Shown piece after piece: positions 9,187 through 17,755 of a stretch of 64,000 bases of DNA. Source of the stretch: G963676095 sp963676095 (GTDB taxonomy: Bacteria; Bacteroidota; Bacteroidia; Bacteroidales; Prolixibacteraceae); NCBI GenBank assembly GCA_963676095.1, contig OY781040.1, forward strand, positions 7,575,544 to 7,639,543. Direction: 5' to 3'. Both the position numbers and the translations under genes were made by a program. Within the stretch, counting starts at the first letter, position 1. Every line of letters starts with the position of its first letter. The notes under the pieces were generated by a model that was not told where the DNA came from, made no database searches, and was given only the letters and a program-made list of their open reading frames with translations.

Positions 9187-12162
9187 ATGGAAAATTTTCA
9201 AACAAAAATATCCTTGTTCCGATCCCTTTTCAAAGGGAGGGAAGATGTTTTTGCTACCCGGTGGGAGAAAGACAAAAAAAGCGGTTATATGCCTGCATAC
9301 TTTTTCGATCCCTACCGTTACCGTACCCATAAAATGAAAGGCGGAACTTTTCAGAACTATCCCGACAAATCCTATCTCCAACTGACCGATGACCAGATTG
9401 CCAAACATCTGAATGGTGAACAGGTTGTTGGTTTGTATCCGCTACTATCAGACAATACCTCATGGTTTATTGCCGCTGACTTTGATGAAGGCGATTGGAT
9501 TGCATCCTGTAAAACGTTTATTCAGGCATGCAATGATGTCTCCTTACCTGCGTATTTTGAACGCTCACGTTCCGGAAATGGCGGGCATATTTGGATATTC
9601 TTTGACAAACCATTTTCTGCTTTTAAAAGCAGAAAAGTAATCTTATCACTATTAACTTCATCGGGTATTGTATCAGCATTTGATAAGAATACCGGTTTTG
9701 ACAGGTTGTTCCCCAACCAAGACTACCACTCGGGAAAAGGATTTGGAAACCTCATTGCACTGCCATTAAATGGGACTTCACTGCTACAGGGCAACAGTTG
9801 TTTTATCGACCCGATATCTTTACGTTCTTATGCTGACCAATGGCAATTTCTTCGACAAATAGAACGGGTTTCAACGGAGCATCTTGAAGGATTGTTTTCC
9901 AAACTATTGAATGATTCACAACAGGAAAGCGATAATGGCGAACTAAACATTACACTGAAGAATAACATTGTACTGAACAGAAATGCCATTGCTCCGATAT
10001 TATTCCATTTTATTAAAGAGGAACTGAATTTTCTGAACACGGAATTTATTATCAAAAAGAATAGCGGCAGGAATACTTTCGGCACTGACCGGTATTTCCG
10101 CTTCATTGAAGAACTGGGTAATACTATTCTTTTGCCCAAAGGGTTCATTGGAAAGCTAATCCGTTTTTGCCGGGAAAATTCGATAGCATATAATTTTATA
10201 GATCAACGGAATTTGAATAGCCCGGTTACCTATTCATTTCAGGCAACTCTTCGCCCTTATCAACAGGAAAGCATGGGAGTTATCAGTAAAAAAGACATCG
10301 GAGTTATTGTGGCGCCACCAGGTTCCGGTAAAACGGTGATGGCATTGAAAATTGTGGCAGAAAAACGGCAGCCAGCATTGATCGTTGTTCACCGAAAACA
10401 ACTTGCCCTGCAATGGATGGAAAGAATTGAAGCTTTTTTAGGTATTGTACAAAAGGATATTGGCCATATCGGACAGGGAAAAACTAAGATCGGGAAACAG
10501 CTCACCGTAGCCACGATACAAAGCCTTGCCAAGGCTGACTTACAAAATCTCACAGATATGTTCGGGCTTATCATTGTAGATGAATGCCACCACATTCCTG
10601 CTGAAACATTCCGTAATACCATTGGTAAATTCAACTCCCGTTATCTTTATGGATTAACAGCAACTCCCTTCAGAAAATACGATGATGGCAGGCTCATCTT
10701 TATACACCTTGGTGAGGTAATTGCAGAAATTCGGACGAATGAACTCTCTGCTTCAAATTACCCCGAAATTATTATCCGGAATACACAACTGGATATTCCA
10801 TTTAACGCAAAAACCGACCGGTTTGAAACTTTATCCAAAATACTGGTACATGATTCAGAAAGGAACAAGCTTATATTACGGGATTTGGTCATTGAATTAA
10901 ATAAAGGGAAGAAGGTTGTTGCCTTAACGGAAAGGAAAGAACATATTGATACTTTACAACAATTTCTCAAACAATCGTTCGAAACGATAACTCTAAGTGG
11001 TGATGATTCAGAAAGCAGCAGGATTATAAAATGGAAGCTGTTGAAGGCAGGTAGCTACCAGGCATTGATTACCACCGGCCAGTTTTTTGGGGAAGGCTCT
11101 GATCTGCAAAATACTCAATGCCTGTTTCTGGTCTACCCTTTTTCTTTTGAGGGCAAATTGATCCAATATATGGGCAGGGTACAACGGTCGGAAATCAGCC
11201 CAACAATTTATGATTACAGGGATATTAAAATAGATTACCTGAACCGTATGTTTCTAAAAAGGAATGTCTATTACCGGAAACTGGAGAAGCAAAGGACACT
11301 ATTTGATTTGCCAGACGATGGAAGTATCGATCAATCGATACCACTAGATGAAGAAATAATCATAGAAAGAACCGTCAAGGTTAAAATAGAAGATTTGGAA
11401 TTTCTATATGGCAGTTTTCAATTCCGGTATAGTATTCCGGAATATTCCGAAGAATTGATCTTCGATATTGAAAACCTGAATATCCGTCCTGAATTTGAGG
11501 TACTGAAACCTTATTTTGAGAAATTCTTTAAATCGAAAACAGTAACAGTCTTCATAACAGCCATTACGGATATACGGAAAGTAGTCACAGCTTTGTCTGC
11601 AAGCTCATCCGATCTTGAAAAGCTGAACAGGGAAATCGTGGAAAGTGTAAGGTTCCGTTTTGTGGAAAAGAATTTTTTTGGCAAAAAATTTCCAATAGAA
11701 CAAAAAGGCTTAATTAAAGACCTTAGCAACGGAACTGGAAACAACATTTATGAATCAGCGGAAGAATTGCTTTCAGATGTTTTGATCAAAGGCAACTATA
11801 AACACCAAAGGCAGTTACATTATCTTTCAGAACAGCATGACGGCAGTGTCTTGAAGATCCGGTTTGTTTTAAGCCCTTTTGCCTTTGTTTTTTTACTTAC
11901 GGGCAACGAGCAATATCATATTGTGATGGAAACGTTAGATACTGAAGAGGCCACTTACATCTGGCACTTGCCTAAAAATATTAATGCGCTAAAACAAGGC
12001 ATCCTGGAAATAGACATACATCTAAACAAAATCCATAATGACGGCAGGCAAGTATTTCTGGAAACAAATCCAATCAACTTTAGCAGAATATTGCATGATT
12101 ATTCTGATGAACGTAAGGGGTTTGTTTTATGGAAAGATGCATTGGACGAAAGGCTTGTTTAG
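9187..12162 (+). CDS. TOTE-type primase/SF2 helicase, 991 aa
   Basis: The N-terminal ~250 residues match the archaeo-eukaryotic primase domain of TOTE conflict systems: ATRWEKDKKSGYMPAYF, FIAADFDEGDW (metal-binding acidic residues), ERSRSGNGGHIWIFF and GFGNLIALPL. Then comes an SF2 helicase core: VAPPGSGKTVMALKI (motif I), IIVDECHH (II), LYGLTATPFRKYD (III), TTGQFFGEGSDL (V) and QYMGRVQRSE (VI). The last ~300 residues have no recognised domain. Proteins of this build are linked to anti-phage or conflict functions by genomic context; the exact activity is not known to me. The stop codon is immediately followed by the tRNA-like att sequence, so the 3' end may have been shaped by integration. 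Confidence 0.85.
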   Translation: MENFQTKISLFRSLFKGREDVFATRWEKDKKSGYMPAYFFDPYRYRTHKMKGGTFQNYPDKSYLQLTDDQIAKHLNGEQVVGLYPLLSDNTSWFIAADFDEGDWIASCKTFIQACNDVSLPAYFERSRSGNGGHIWIFFDKPFSAFKSRKVILSLLTSSGIVSAFDKNTGFDRLFPNQDYHSGKGFGNLIALPLNGTSLLQGNSCFIDPISLRSYADQWQFLRQIERVSTEHLEGLFSKLLNDSQQESDNGELNITLKNNIVLNRNAIAPILFHFIKEELNFLNTEFIIKKNSGRNTFGTDRYFRFIEELGNTILLPKGFIGKLIRFCRENSIAYNFIDQRNLNSPVTYSFQATLRPYQQESMGVISKKDIGVIVAPPGSGKTVMALKIVAEKRQPALIVVHRKQLALQWMERIEAFLGIVQKDIGHIGQGKTKIGKQLTVATIQSLAKADLQNLTDMFGLIIVDECHHIPAETFRNTIGKFNSRYLYGLTATPFRKYDDGRLIFIHLGEVIAEIRTNELSASNYPEIIIRNTQLDIPFNAKTDRFETLSKILVHDSERNKLILRDLVIELNKGKKVVALTERKEHIDTLQQFLKQSFETITLSGDDSESSRIIKWKLLKAGSYQALITTGQFFGEGSDLQNTQCLFLVYPFSFEGKLIQYMGRVQRSEISPTIYDYRDIKIDYLNRMFLKRNVYYRKLEKQRTLFDLPDDGSIDQSIPLDEEIIIERTVKVKIEDLEFLYGSFQFRYSIPEYSEELIFDIENLNIRPEFEVLKPYFEKFFKSKTVTVFITAITDIRKVVTALSASSSDLEKLNREIVESVRFRFVEKNFFGKKFPIEQKGLIKDLSNGTGNNIYESAEELLSDVLIKGNYKHQRQLHYLSEQHDGSVLKIRFVLSPFAFVFLLTGNEQYHIVMETLDTEEATYIWHLPKNINALKQGILEIDIHLNKIHNDGRQVFLETNPINFSRILHDYSDERKGFVLWKDALDERLV

Positions 12163-12188
12163 AGCGATCCCTTACCGGACTCGAACCT
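12163..12188 (-). other. Candidate attL: tRNA 3'-end fragment
   Basis: On the minus strand the sequence reads GTTCGAGTCCGG followed by TAAGGGATCGC, with the T-loop signature GTTCGAGTCC of a tRNA but no anticodon arm or 5' half. Tyrosine recombinases often integrate into tRNA 3' ends and leave such a displaced end. The recombinase gene starts 290 bases away. For a tRNA on the minus strand, the intact copy is expected at the far (right) end of the element, outside the window. Which tRNA it is cannot be told. Confidence 0.5.
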
Positions 12189-12430
12189 CAAATATTAATG
12201 TATATCAATGAATTGTGGAATTAACAACAGACTCTGTTAGATTTATCGAACAAAAAAATCCTTCAGAATCATTGATTTTGATGGATTTTTAAAATTTCAG
12301 TGCCCAGAACAAGACATTTTATAGGGAATTATTATTATTCTATAATATCGATAAAATAGAAGAATATCAGTTCATTACATCAAAAATTAAAGTATTTAAG
12401 AATAAATGAAATTCATCATATTTCATAAAT

Positions 12431-12452
12431 GTGTTGGGAAAGTGTTGGGAAA
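12431..12452 (+). repeat. Tandem 11-bp repeat before integrase (arm-type site?)
   Basis: GTGTTGGGAAA occurs twice back to back, 28 bases before the recombinase start and within ~270 bases of the tRNA-like core. Tandem direct repeats beside an att core commonly bind the arm domain of the integrase; inferred here. Confidence 0.5.
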
Positions 12453-12480
12453 GCTATAAATTGCCTGAAAAAATAAAACA

Positions 12481-13734
12481 ATGGCAACAGGATTCTATCT
12501 TAATAAATTTTCAATATACGCTCTTTTCACGAAACAAAAAAGTGGGAAAAGAATAAGACTTGAATATTATCCTGGGATTGCACTTGAAAATCCTGATAAA
12601 GAGTGGGATCAGGGCAAACAGAGAACAAAAGACAAGGATAAAAAAGAAAAATTAGATGACATCCAAAAATACATAAATGATATAGTCAAGGAAGTTGATC
12701 CGTTTACGCTTACCAATGAAACATTTACCGACCTCATTAATGAAAAGCTAACCGGGAAAAAACAAAAACAGACTTCCTTCTTTGAGTATGCAGATACTTT
12801 CATCAAGAATGCCAGGAAAGAAAAAGGTCATGAATTTGCCAACTCTTTCCGGACCGTATTGAATAAGCTTGAAGAATATGATCCCTCATTAACCTTCGAG
12901 AAGATCGATAAGAAATTTTACCGTGAATTCAAAGTAAATCTTGAAAAACAGGGCTTCTCAAAGAATTATATCGGATCGATGATACGGGACCTGAAACGGA
13001 TCCTTAACCGGGCAACTGATGATGAAATTAATACGAACCTGACATACGAAAAATTCAGTGTTGACGCAGAAGACGTTTTCAACATTTATCTCGGCGAAGA
13101 AGAAATCGAAAGAATTTATAACCTTGAAATATCCGATAATGATATAATTACACTTCAGAAAGAAGGTAAAAATAAAGAAGTATTTATTTCCAAATCAAAT
13201 ATAGAAAGGCAAAAGGATGCACTGAACAGGGCCAAAAAATTGTTCGTTATCGGGTGCTGGACAGGTCTCAGGGTTGAGAATTATCTTTCAATAGACCCGA
13301 ATATACAGATAGATATTGAGAAGGGTATTATTCACGCCATTGCCAACAAAAACGGCCCTAAACTTGAAATCCCAATGCACAGGCTGGTCAGACAGATCAT
13401 TGAGAAAGACGGCTTCCCGGAAACAATCTCTCAACAAAAACTAAACAAGCAAATAAAGATCCTTGGTAAGCTGGCCGGACTGGATGAGATCATTACTTTC
13501 CCCAGGACAGAAGGAGGAAAAAGAAAAGAATACTCCCTGCCAAAATATGAAATGATAACCTCTCATACTGCCAGAAGATCCTTTGCCAGTAACTTGTATC
13601 TCCGCGGTGTTCCGACACAGTTTATAAGGGCCATAACAGGACATAGAACGGAAAGGTCATTCAATAAATATACTCAGGCTGTTCAAAAGGATATGCTAAC
13701 ACAAAAGCTTAAGGATTTTGACGTGTGGGGATAG
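12481..13734 (+). CDS. Tyrosine recombinase (phage integrase family), 417 aa
   Basis: It has the usual Bacteroidota integrase layout: an N-terminal arm-binding domain (~1-95), a SAM-like core-binding domain (~100-190, FFEYADTFIKNARKEKGHEF), and a catalytic domain with Arg in WTGLRVENY, HTARRSFASN (His-x-x-Arg), TGHRTERSF (His) and the nucleophile Tyr in NKYTQ. It catalyses site-specific integration and excision. The tRNA-like core and tandem repeats upstream fit an integrase at the left end of its element. No other integrase is seen up to 64 kb, so it may serve the prophage at 31-64 kb; a separate island is the alternative. Confidence 0.9.
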   Translation: MATGFYLNKFSIYALFTKQKSGKRIRLEYYPGIALENPDKEWDQGKQRTKDKDKKEKLDDIQKYINDIVKEVDPFTLTNETFTDLINEKLTGKKQKQTSFFEYADTFIKNARKEKGHEFANSFRTVLNKLEEYDPSLTFEKIDKKFYREFKVNLEKQGFSKNYIGSMIRDLKRILNRATDDEINTNLTYEKFSVDAEDVFNIYLGEEEIERIYNLEISDNDIITLQKEGKNKEVFISKSNIERQKDALNRAKKLFVIGCWTGLRVENYLSIDPNIQIDIEKGIIHAIANKNGPKLEIPMHRLVRQIIEKDGFPETISQQKLNKQIKILGKLAGLDEIITFPRTEGGKRKEYSLPKYEMITSHTARRSFASNLYLRGVPTQFIRAITGHRTERSFNKYTQAVQKDMLTQKLKDFDVWG

Positions 13735-13829
13735 TCTTGTTATTCTTTAATCCCCGCTATTTTAGAAGGATTTTGCCGACAATCAAAAAATTTATCTGGA
13801 TAAGGCACTGTCAGACCAAAGAATTCTTC

Positions 13830-14072
13830 TTATTTCCATTTCTCCACTTCCTTAAGCAAATCCCTGGCTTCAGTTACTTTCCCTTTTTGATGATCCTCTT
13901 CTGATTGATCAATCATTCTATTGAACTCAGCCATTGACATTGGTTCCAATTCTCGGCTGGTCCTTTTAATTCGTTCCGAATGAAGTACCTTTTCCAGCTT
14001 GGTAATTAGCTTTTCATCCGAAACACGGAGAAATTCCCTGACAAAACTGAGTTTTCGTGTATCAATATCCAT
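13830..14072 (-). CDS. Antitoxin-like small protein, 80 aa
   Basis: A short, charged, helical protein (SREL, then EPMSMAEFNRMIDQSEEDHQ, ARDLLKEVEKW). The pattern of a C-terminal acidic helix after a short amphipathic N-terminus resembles Bacteroidota antitoxins that sit before a RelE-type toxin. No toxin gene follows within 1 kb, so it would be an orphan. The family call is tentative. Confidence 0.5.
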   Translation of the reverse strand: MDIDTRKLSFVREFLRVSDEKLITKLEKVLHSERIKRTSRELEPMSMAEFNRMIDQSEEDHQKGKVTEARDLLKEVEKWK

Positions 14073-14279
14073 GCTTCACTCTTTTTTTCAAAAATAAGAA
14101 ATTTCATTAGGAAACCCATAATACTCTGAATAATTTGGAGAAACCTTGATCGTAGGACACTTTTCTCAAGCATATATATTAATCCTTACTTTTAAATGTT
14201 AAAATATGATAAAAGCAGGCTCGTTTATAAACAAAATATGCCATTTTTGCGTACTTTAACAAGAATTAAGGAGCAAGAA

Positions 14280-14522
14280 ATGAAAAGAAAAATAGCATAT
14301 GCAAGCCTACTTATTGGTAGTTTCTTCCTAGGATTAGGCTTTTATTATGGCTTGATTTATTTTCCCCTCTCATTGTTCACTGATACCAGAGAGATAGCTT
14401 CAATTCTGATTTCATTATGTGTTTCTTTTGTGATTGTTATTTTAAATTTCAGGACTATCTTGTCTCTTGTCAGCAGGTGGGTTGTCGAGCTTTTCCCGAG
14501 AAGATTCAATAAGGCTGCTTAA
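14280..14522 (+). CDS. Small inner-membrane protein, 80 aa
   Basis: The start at 14280 is chosen because AAGGAG lies at 14268-14273, six bases before it; a longer frame reaches back to 14196. Two transmembrane helices are visible (ASLLIGSFFLGLGFYYGLIY and IASILISLCVSFVIVIL), and the tail is basic (RWVVELFPRRFNKAA). The 3' end overlaps the tail of the convergent gene by 81 bases, unusual for two real genes, so one end may be spurious. Function unknown. Confidence 0.45.
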   Translation: MKRKIAYASLLIGSFFLGLGFYYGLIYFPLSLFTDTREIASILISLCVSFVIVILNFRTILSLVSRWVVELFPRRFNKAA

Positions 14523-15521
14523 ATTTTTATTTTTTTCTACTTCAAAATCTCTTAATTCTTGAAGTAAACGGGAAGCTCTTTTTTTCTCTTCTCTTTCTAA
14601 ACTTCGGTCAAGGAAGTCACTTATTTTATCTAAGAGACTATTGGATTTAAAATGAAATTTAAATTTATGTTCTTTGGGGTCAAACTCAATATCGTGTTCT
14701 CCTCCTGCCAGAACAGTAAATGCACCAATCATCAATAAACCAAAGGCAACAATACCACCAAAGATAATAAGACCTGGGGATTGAAGATCAAATTTTACAC
14801 TTATGTCTCCTGGTCGTATTTCCTCCCCATTATATTCAGAAGCTTTCCTTATAAACAATAATAAATCACTATAGAAAGTTTCCATTTTAAAGGGATCAAT
14901 CGCTTCATTTGTCTTTACCCGAAGAACAAGTGAGGCCCGTCCATCAACAGTATAAAAATCAAATAAGGTATTGTTGATATATTCAGAATATTCAGTTACG
15001 TTATTTACTGTTTGATGCGCAAATATGAACCTGTAGAGGTTAGAATCTAGTGATAATCGTCGAATATCTTTTCTTATCCAAAGGATCCTTTTCCGTTTAG
15101 TAAATCCACAAACACCATCATGAGCAACTTCCAAAGGAGTACTAACAACCTCCCCAAATGAAAGTAGATCAGAATTTTCACTGGGTATTATAACAATATC
15201 TCCTTGTTTAATATCGTAGGCAAATTTTAGTAATTGACTAATTGCTTTAGCTTGACTCATCCTTACTCCCAATGATCCAGGTTCTCCTTCTACTGTGATT
15301 TTATTTTTTATAGTATTCTTCAACTCTTCATTCTCGGGGCTTTCATGAATTTTAGCTAGATCTGCGATAGGTATTTCATTCCACCCAATTGCAACGAATC
15401 CATTGTCTCTGAATACTTCATAATAATTTCCGGATAAAGTACGTACGAGCCAGTACTGTCTATTAGGGTTAACGATTGGAAGGTTTTCTAAAACCTGGTT
15501 AATGTTTAGTTCAGGAATCAT
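14442..15521 (-). CDS. Membrane protein with Mrr-N/EVE-like N-terminal domain
   Basis: The start at 15521 (MIPELNINQ) is preferred to the longer frame because similarity begins there. Residues ~20-190 resemble the N-terminal domain of Mrr-like restriction endonucleases (YWLVRTLSGNYYEVFRDNGF, AIGWNEIPIADL, then QGDIVIIPS), a fold related to EVE/PUA readers of modified bases. A single transmembrane segment follows (LIIFGGIVAFGLLMIGAFTV), then a Glu/Lys-rich coiled coil of ~90 residues. No nuclease motif is seen. A modified-nucleic-acid sensor tethered to the membrane is a reasonable guess and would fit the defence-rich setting, but it is not shown. Confidence 0.6.
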   Translation of the reverse strand: MIPELNINQVLENLPIVNPNRQYWLVRTLSGNYYEVFRDNGFVAIGWNEIPIADLAKIHESPENEELKNTIKNKITVEGEPGSLGVRMSQAKAISQLLKFAYDIKQGDIVIIPSENSDLLSFGEVVSTPLEVAHDGVCGFTKRKRILWIRKDIRRLSLDSNLYRFIFAHQTVNNVTEYSEYINNTLFDFYTVDGRASLVLRVKTNEAIDPFKMETFYSDLLLFIRKASEYNGEEIRPGDISVKFDLQSPGLIIFGGIVAFGLLMIGAFTVLAGGEHDIEFDPKEHKFKFHFKSNSLLDKISDFLDRSLEREEKKRASRLLQELRDFEVEKNKNLSSLIESSREKLDNPPADKRQDSPEI

Positions 15522-15780
15522 AATTCGTATTTTATTCCTAAATATATCACATTTTAAATGAATCAATAATCTGTCCAAAACAAAATTGTATTTTTCCCCT
15601 AAATATTTTGCATTTAAACAATAAGAGGTCACACTCGGGCAGAAAGATTAATTGTTATAACTTCTCGTTTTTTTATCATGAACATCCGTCATGAATGCAA
15701 ATGTAAATATTTATCGTCATTCGGTGATTTTAAAGAGGCTGTTGAGCTAGAGAACGCTTAATCGCTGATAAACGTTTTTA

Positions 15781-16104
15781 TTAATCAACGAATGTTTCCC
15801 TGATTATAAATTTTACGGTTTCTATTTCTTTGGCTGATAATTTATCCAGCACTTTTACTATCCTCATTTTATCTATCGTCCGGATCTGGTCTATTACAAC
15901 CCATCCTGTTTTCTCATTATGCAGAACTTCTACCCTGGTAGGATATTTTTTTGACTGACTTGTCATTGGCGCTATCACTACTGTCCGAAGATATTTATTC
16001 ATTTCATTGGGAGAGATCACAACGCATGGACGTGTTTTCTTTATTTCGCTCCCTATTGTGGGATCAAGATTCACCAATATTATCTCATATTGCTTTATTT
16101 CCAT
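15781..16104 (-). CDS. mazF: MazF/PemK-type endoribonuclease toxin, 107 aa
   Basis: MazF cleaves mRNA at short sequence motifs. Family features: IILVNLDPTIGSEIKKTRPC (the active-site Arg lies in KKTRPCVV), VVIAPMTSQSKKYPTRV (conserved T/S loop) and GWVVIDQIRTIDKMRI. Length is typical (110-115). It overlaps the upstream antitoxin gene by 10 bases, which couples their translation. Confidence 0.93.
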   Translation of the reverse strand: MEIKQYEIILVNLDPTIGSEIKKTRPCVVISPNEMNKYLRTVVIAPMTSQSKKYPTRVEVLHNEKTGWVVIDQIRTIDKMRIVKVLDKLSAKEIETVKFIIRETFVD

Positions 16105-16349
16105 TCTTCAAAATCTTCTTCTTCGAAAACATCATTCATCAGCAACTTATCATCGCCGGCTTCATGCATCTTTTTGAAAGCGGCCTCCCAACCTTTACGG
16201 ATTCTTGTTTTAGGCTTTAAGATAATATGGTCTTTCTCCATGATAAGTTCCATGGTGTCTTTGATGTTATATCGATCAATGATAGTCTTACTCAATCGAA
16301 TACCTTTTGAATTGCCAACCTTTATTACTGATACATCCATATTATTCAT
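16095..16349 (-). CDS. mazE: MazE/AbrB-fold antitoxin, 84 aa
   Basis: SVIKVGNSKGIRLSKTII is the swapped-hairpin AbrB/SpoVT DNA-binding motif of MazE; the acidic C-terminal tail (FEEEDFEEW) is the part that wraps the toxin. It is first in the operon, as usual, and a consensus promoter with an internal inverted repeat lies immediately upstream. Confidence 0.92.
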   Translation of the reverse strand: MNNMDVSVIKVGNSKGIRLSKTIIDRYNIKDTMELIMEKDHIILKPKTRIRKGWEAAFKKMHEAGDDKLLMNDVFEEEDFEEWK

Positions 16350-16365
16350 GTTTGTTATGTGTATA

Positions 16366-16395
16366 CAAAGTTATTACATTCTAATCGTAATACAA
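16366..16395 (-). promoter_or_regulatory. mazEF promoter with operator inverted repeat
   Basis: Read on the minus strand: TTG (16395-16393), 19-base spacer, TAACTTTG (16373-16366), an exact fit to the Bacteroidota promoter. TATTAC (16372-16377) and GTAATA (16387-16392) form a 6-bp inverted repeat across the spacer, suited to autorepression by MazE/MazEF. Confidence 0.6.
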
Positions 16396-16485
16396 AATAA
16401 AGATGCTAATATTTTTTTAATGTCAGCAGTTTGGTAGAACAAGTAAATTTACCTTTCATACTTTTTCAGGACAGTGCTTTCAATT

Positions 16486-16543
16486 ATGCAGTTCTTCTAA
16501 TACAAGCAGGACTCTTTCTCAGATGTCCTGCTTATTGGCAGCC
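16486..16543 (+). repeat. Structured repeat R1 after surface protein gene
   Basis: The unit runs TTATGCAGTTCTTCTAATAC and ends in a hairpin AGCAGGAC / GTCCTGCT with a 12-base loop. It lies directly beyond the stop codon of the first NVGIGT gene and is nearly repeated beyond the second (R2, 17666-17724). It may act as a terminator or stabilising 3' end. Confidence 0.6.
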
Positions 16544-16544
16544 A

Positions 16545-17534
16545 TTACTCCGAAGCATTTTTCAATTTTTCCAACTCCTCTTTCATCACTTTTAATTCTT
16601 TATCTTGCTGTTCAATTCTTATGTTTTGCCGTTCAAGCTTTTTGTTCTGATCTATCACATAGAGTGTTAGTTCCTCTATTTTTTGCAAAAGTCTTGTATT
16701 CATTTCTCCCAATTCTGTTCCATTCTTTTCCATCTCTTTTGCTGGTAGAATCTCAGGTAGATGCTTCTGTTCTCTTACAAATTCTTCCAACTCATTTAAA
16801 GGCATTAGTTTGTAACTATTTTCAAAAACAAAGTCTGCACCATTAAGGTCGACTTTAATTTCTCTTGCCCGAATTGTCCCAATTACATCAAGTTTGTAAT
16901 CTGGTAATATTGTCCCAATACCAACATTCCCTTCTGAATTTAGAATTAAGCCTGTTCCAAGTATCCCTGAGCTATTTTTTTCTCTTAATCTAATTGATGT
17001 ATTAGTAGAAGAAGCCTCAAGGGTTATTACATTTGTTCCATAACTCAATCTACCTATACTATTATTTCCGCTACTACCATATCGAATAACACCATTTACA
17101 TCAAGTTTATCATTTGGGGTTCCTGTTCCAATTCCTACATTGCCACCATTAAAAAATGAAACACCACTTGTGTTGAATCGAATCTTTAAATCATGACTTG
17201 ATTCTGAATTTGCCTGATACATACTAAAAACAGAAATAAGTGTTCCATTTGATGACCCTCCTGGTTTCAATGTAAAATAATTATGTGCATAATCCCCTGG
17301 CTTTGTACCCATTGTCATATTGTGATTTCCCCAATATATATGATTATCATCTACTCCAGAATTAATGTAAATATTTCCCGTTATATGTAATTTTGAATTT
17401 GGACTACTAGTTCCTATTCCAACATTTCCATTATTATACCAGATAGGACTTGTTCCATCATCTGGTACCCTTGTTTGCGCATTGGCTGTAAAAATCAAGC
17501 ATAGTAAAGTCACGCTGATAATTTGTTTTTTCAT
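16545..17534 (-). CDS. Secreted NVGIGT-repeat surface protein, 329 aa
   Basis: The start at 17534 (MKKQIISVTLLCLIFTANAQ) gives a clean signal peptide; the frame extends 18 codons upstream. The body has four NVGIGT(x)nPNxKLxVxG repeats, as in tail-fibre-like surface proteins of Bacteroidota, then a conserved block (DFVFENSYKLMPLNELEEFV, HLPEILPAKEM, GEMNTRLLQKIEELTLYVID) and a C-terminal coiled coil of ~50 residues. The build suggests a trimeric, rod-like exported protein; the C-terminal block resembles the intramolecular chaperone region of peptidase S74 fibres but lacks a clear catalytic dyad. Function unknown. It is a paralogue of the next gene. Confidence 0.7.
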   Translation of the reverse strand: MKKQIISVTLLCLIFTANAQTRVPDDGTSPIWYNNGNVGIGTSSPNSKLHITGNIYINSGVDDNHIYWGNHNMTMGTKPGDYAHNYFTLKPGGSSNGTLISVFSMYQANSESSHDLKIRFNTSGVSFFNGGNVGIGTGTPNDKLDVNGVIRYGSSGNNSIGRLSYGTNVITLEASSTNTSIRLREKNSSGILGTGLILNSEGNVGIGTILPDYKLDVIGTIRAREIKVDLNGADFVFENSYKLMPLNELEEFVREQKHLPEILPAKEMEKNGTELGEMNTRLLQKIEELTLYVIDQNKKLERQNIRIEQQDKELKVMKEELEKLKNASE

Positions 17535-17665
17535 TTTTATGTCTATTGGTTTAATAATATTTTCATATATGCAACGGCTACGAGTCAATTATTTATGATG
17601 GTAAATTGTCGAATAGTCCGAGGAAGTTTTCTTTTCAGTTTTTCACAGAACGATCCTTGGTAATC

Positions 17666-17724
17666 TTATGCTGTTCTTCTAATACAGCAGAACCTCCTTT
17701 CACCGATGTTCTGCTTCTCGGCAC
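17666..17724 (+). repeat. Structured repeat R2 after second surface protein gene
   Basis: TTATGCTGTTCTTCTAATAC is followed by the hairpin AGCAGAAC / GTTCTGCT. Relative to R1 a G-C pair has become A-T on both arms, a compensatory change that supports a paired structure. It lies beyond the stop codon of the second paralogue, so gene and repeat duplicated together. Confidence 0.6.
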
Positions 17725-17755
17725 TCTATTATATGAGGGGGTGGCTGTTTAGCCC

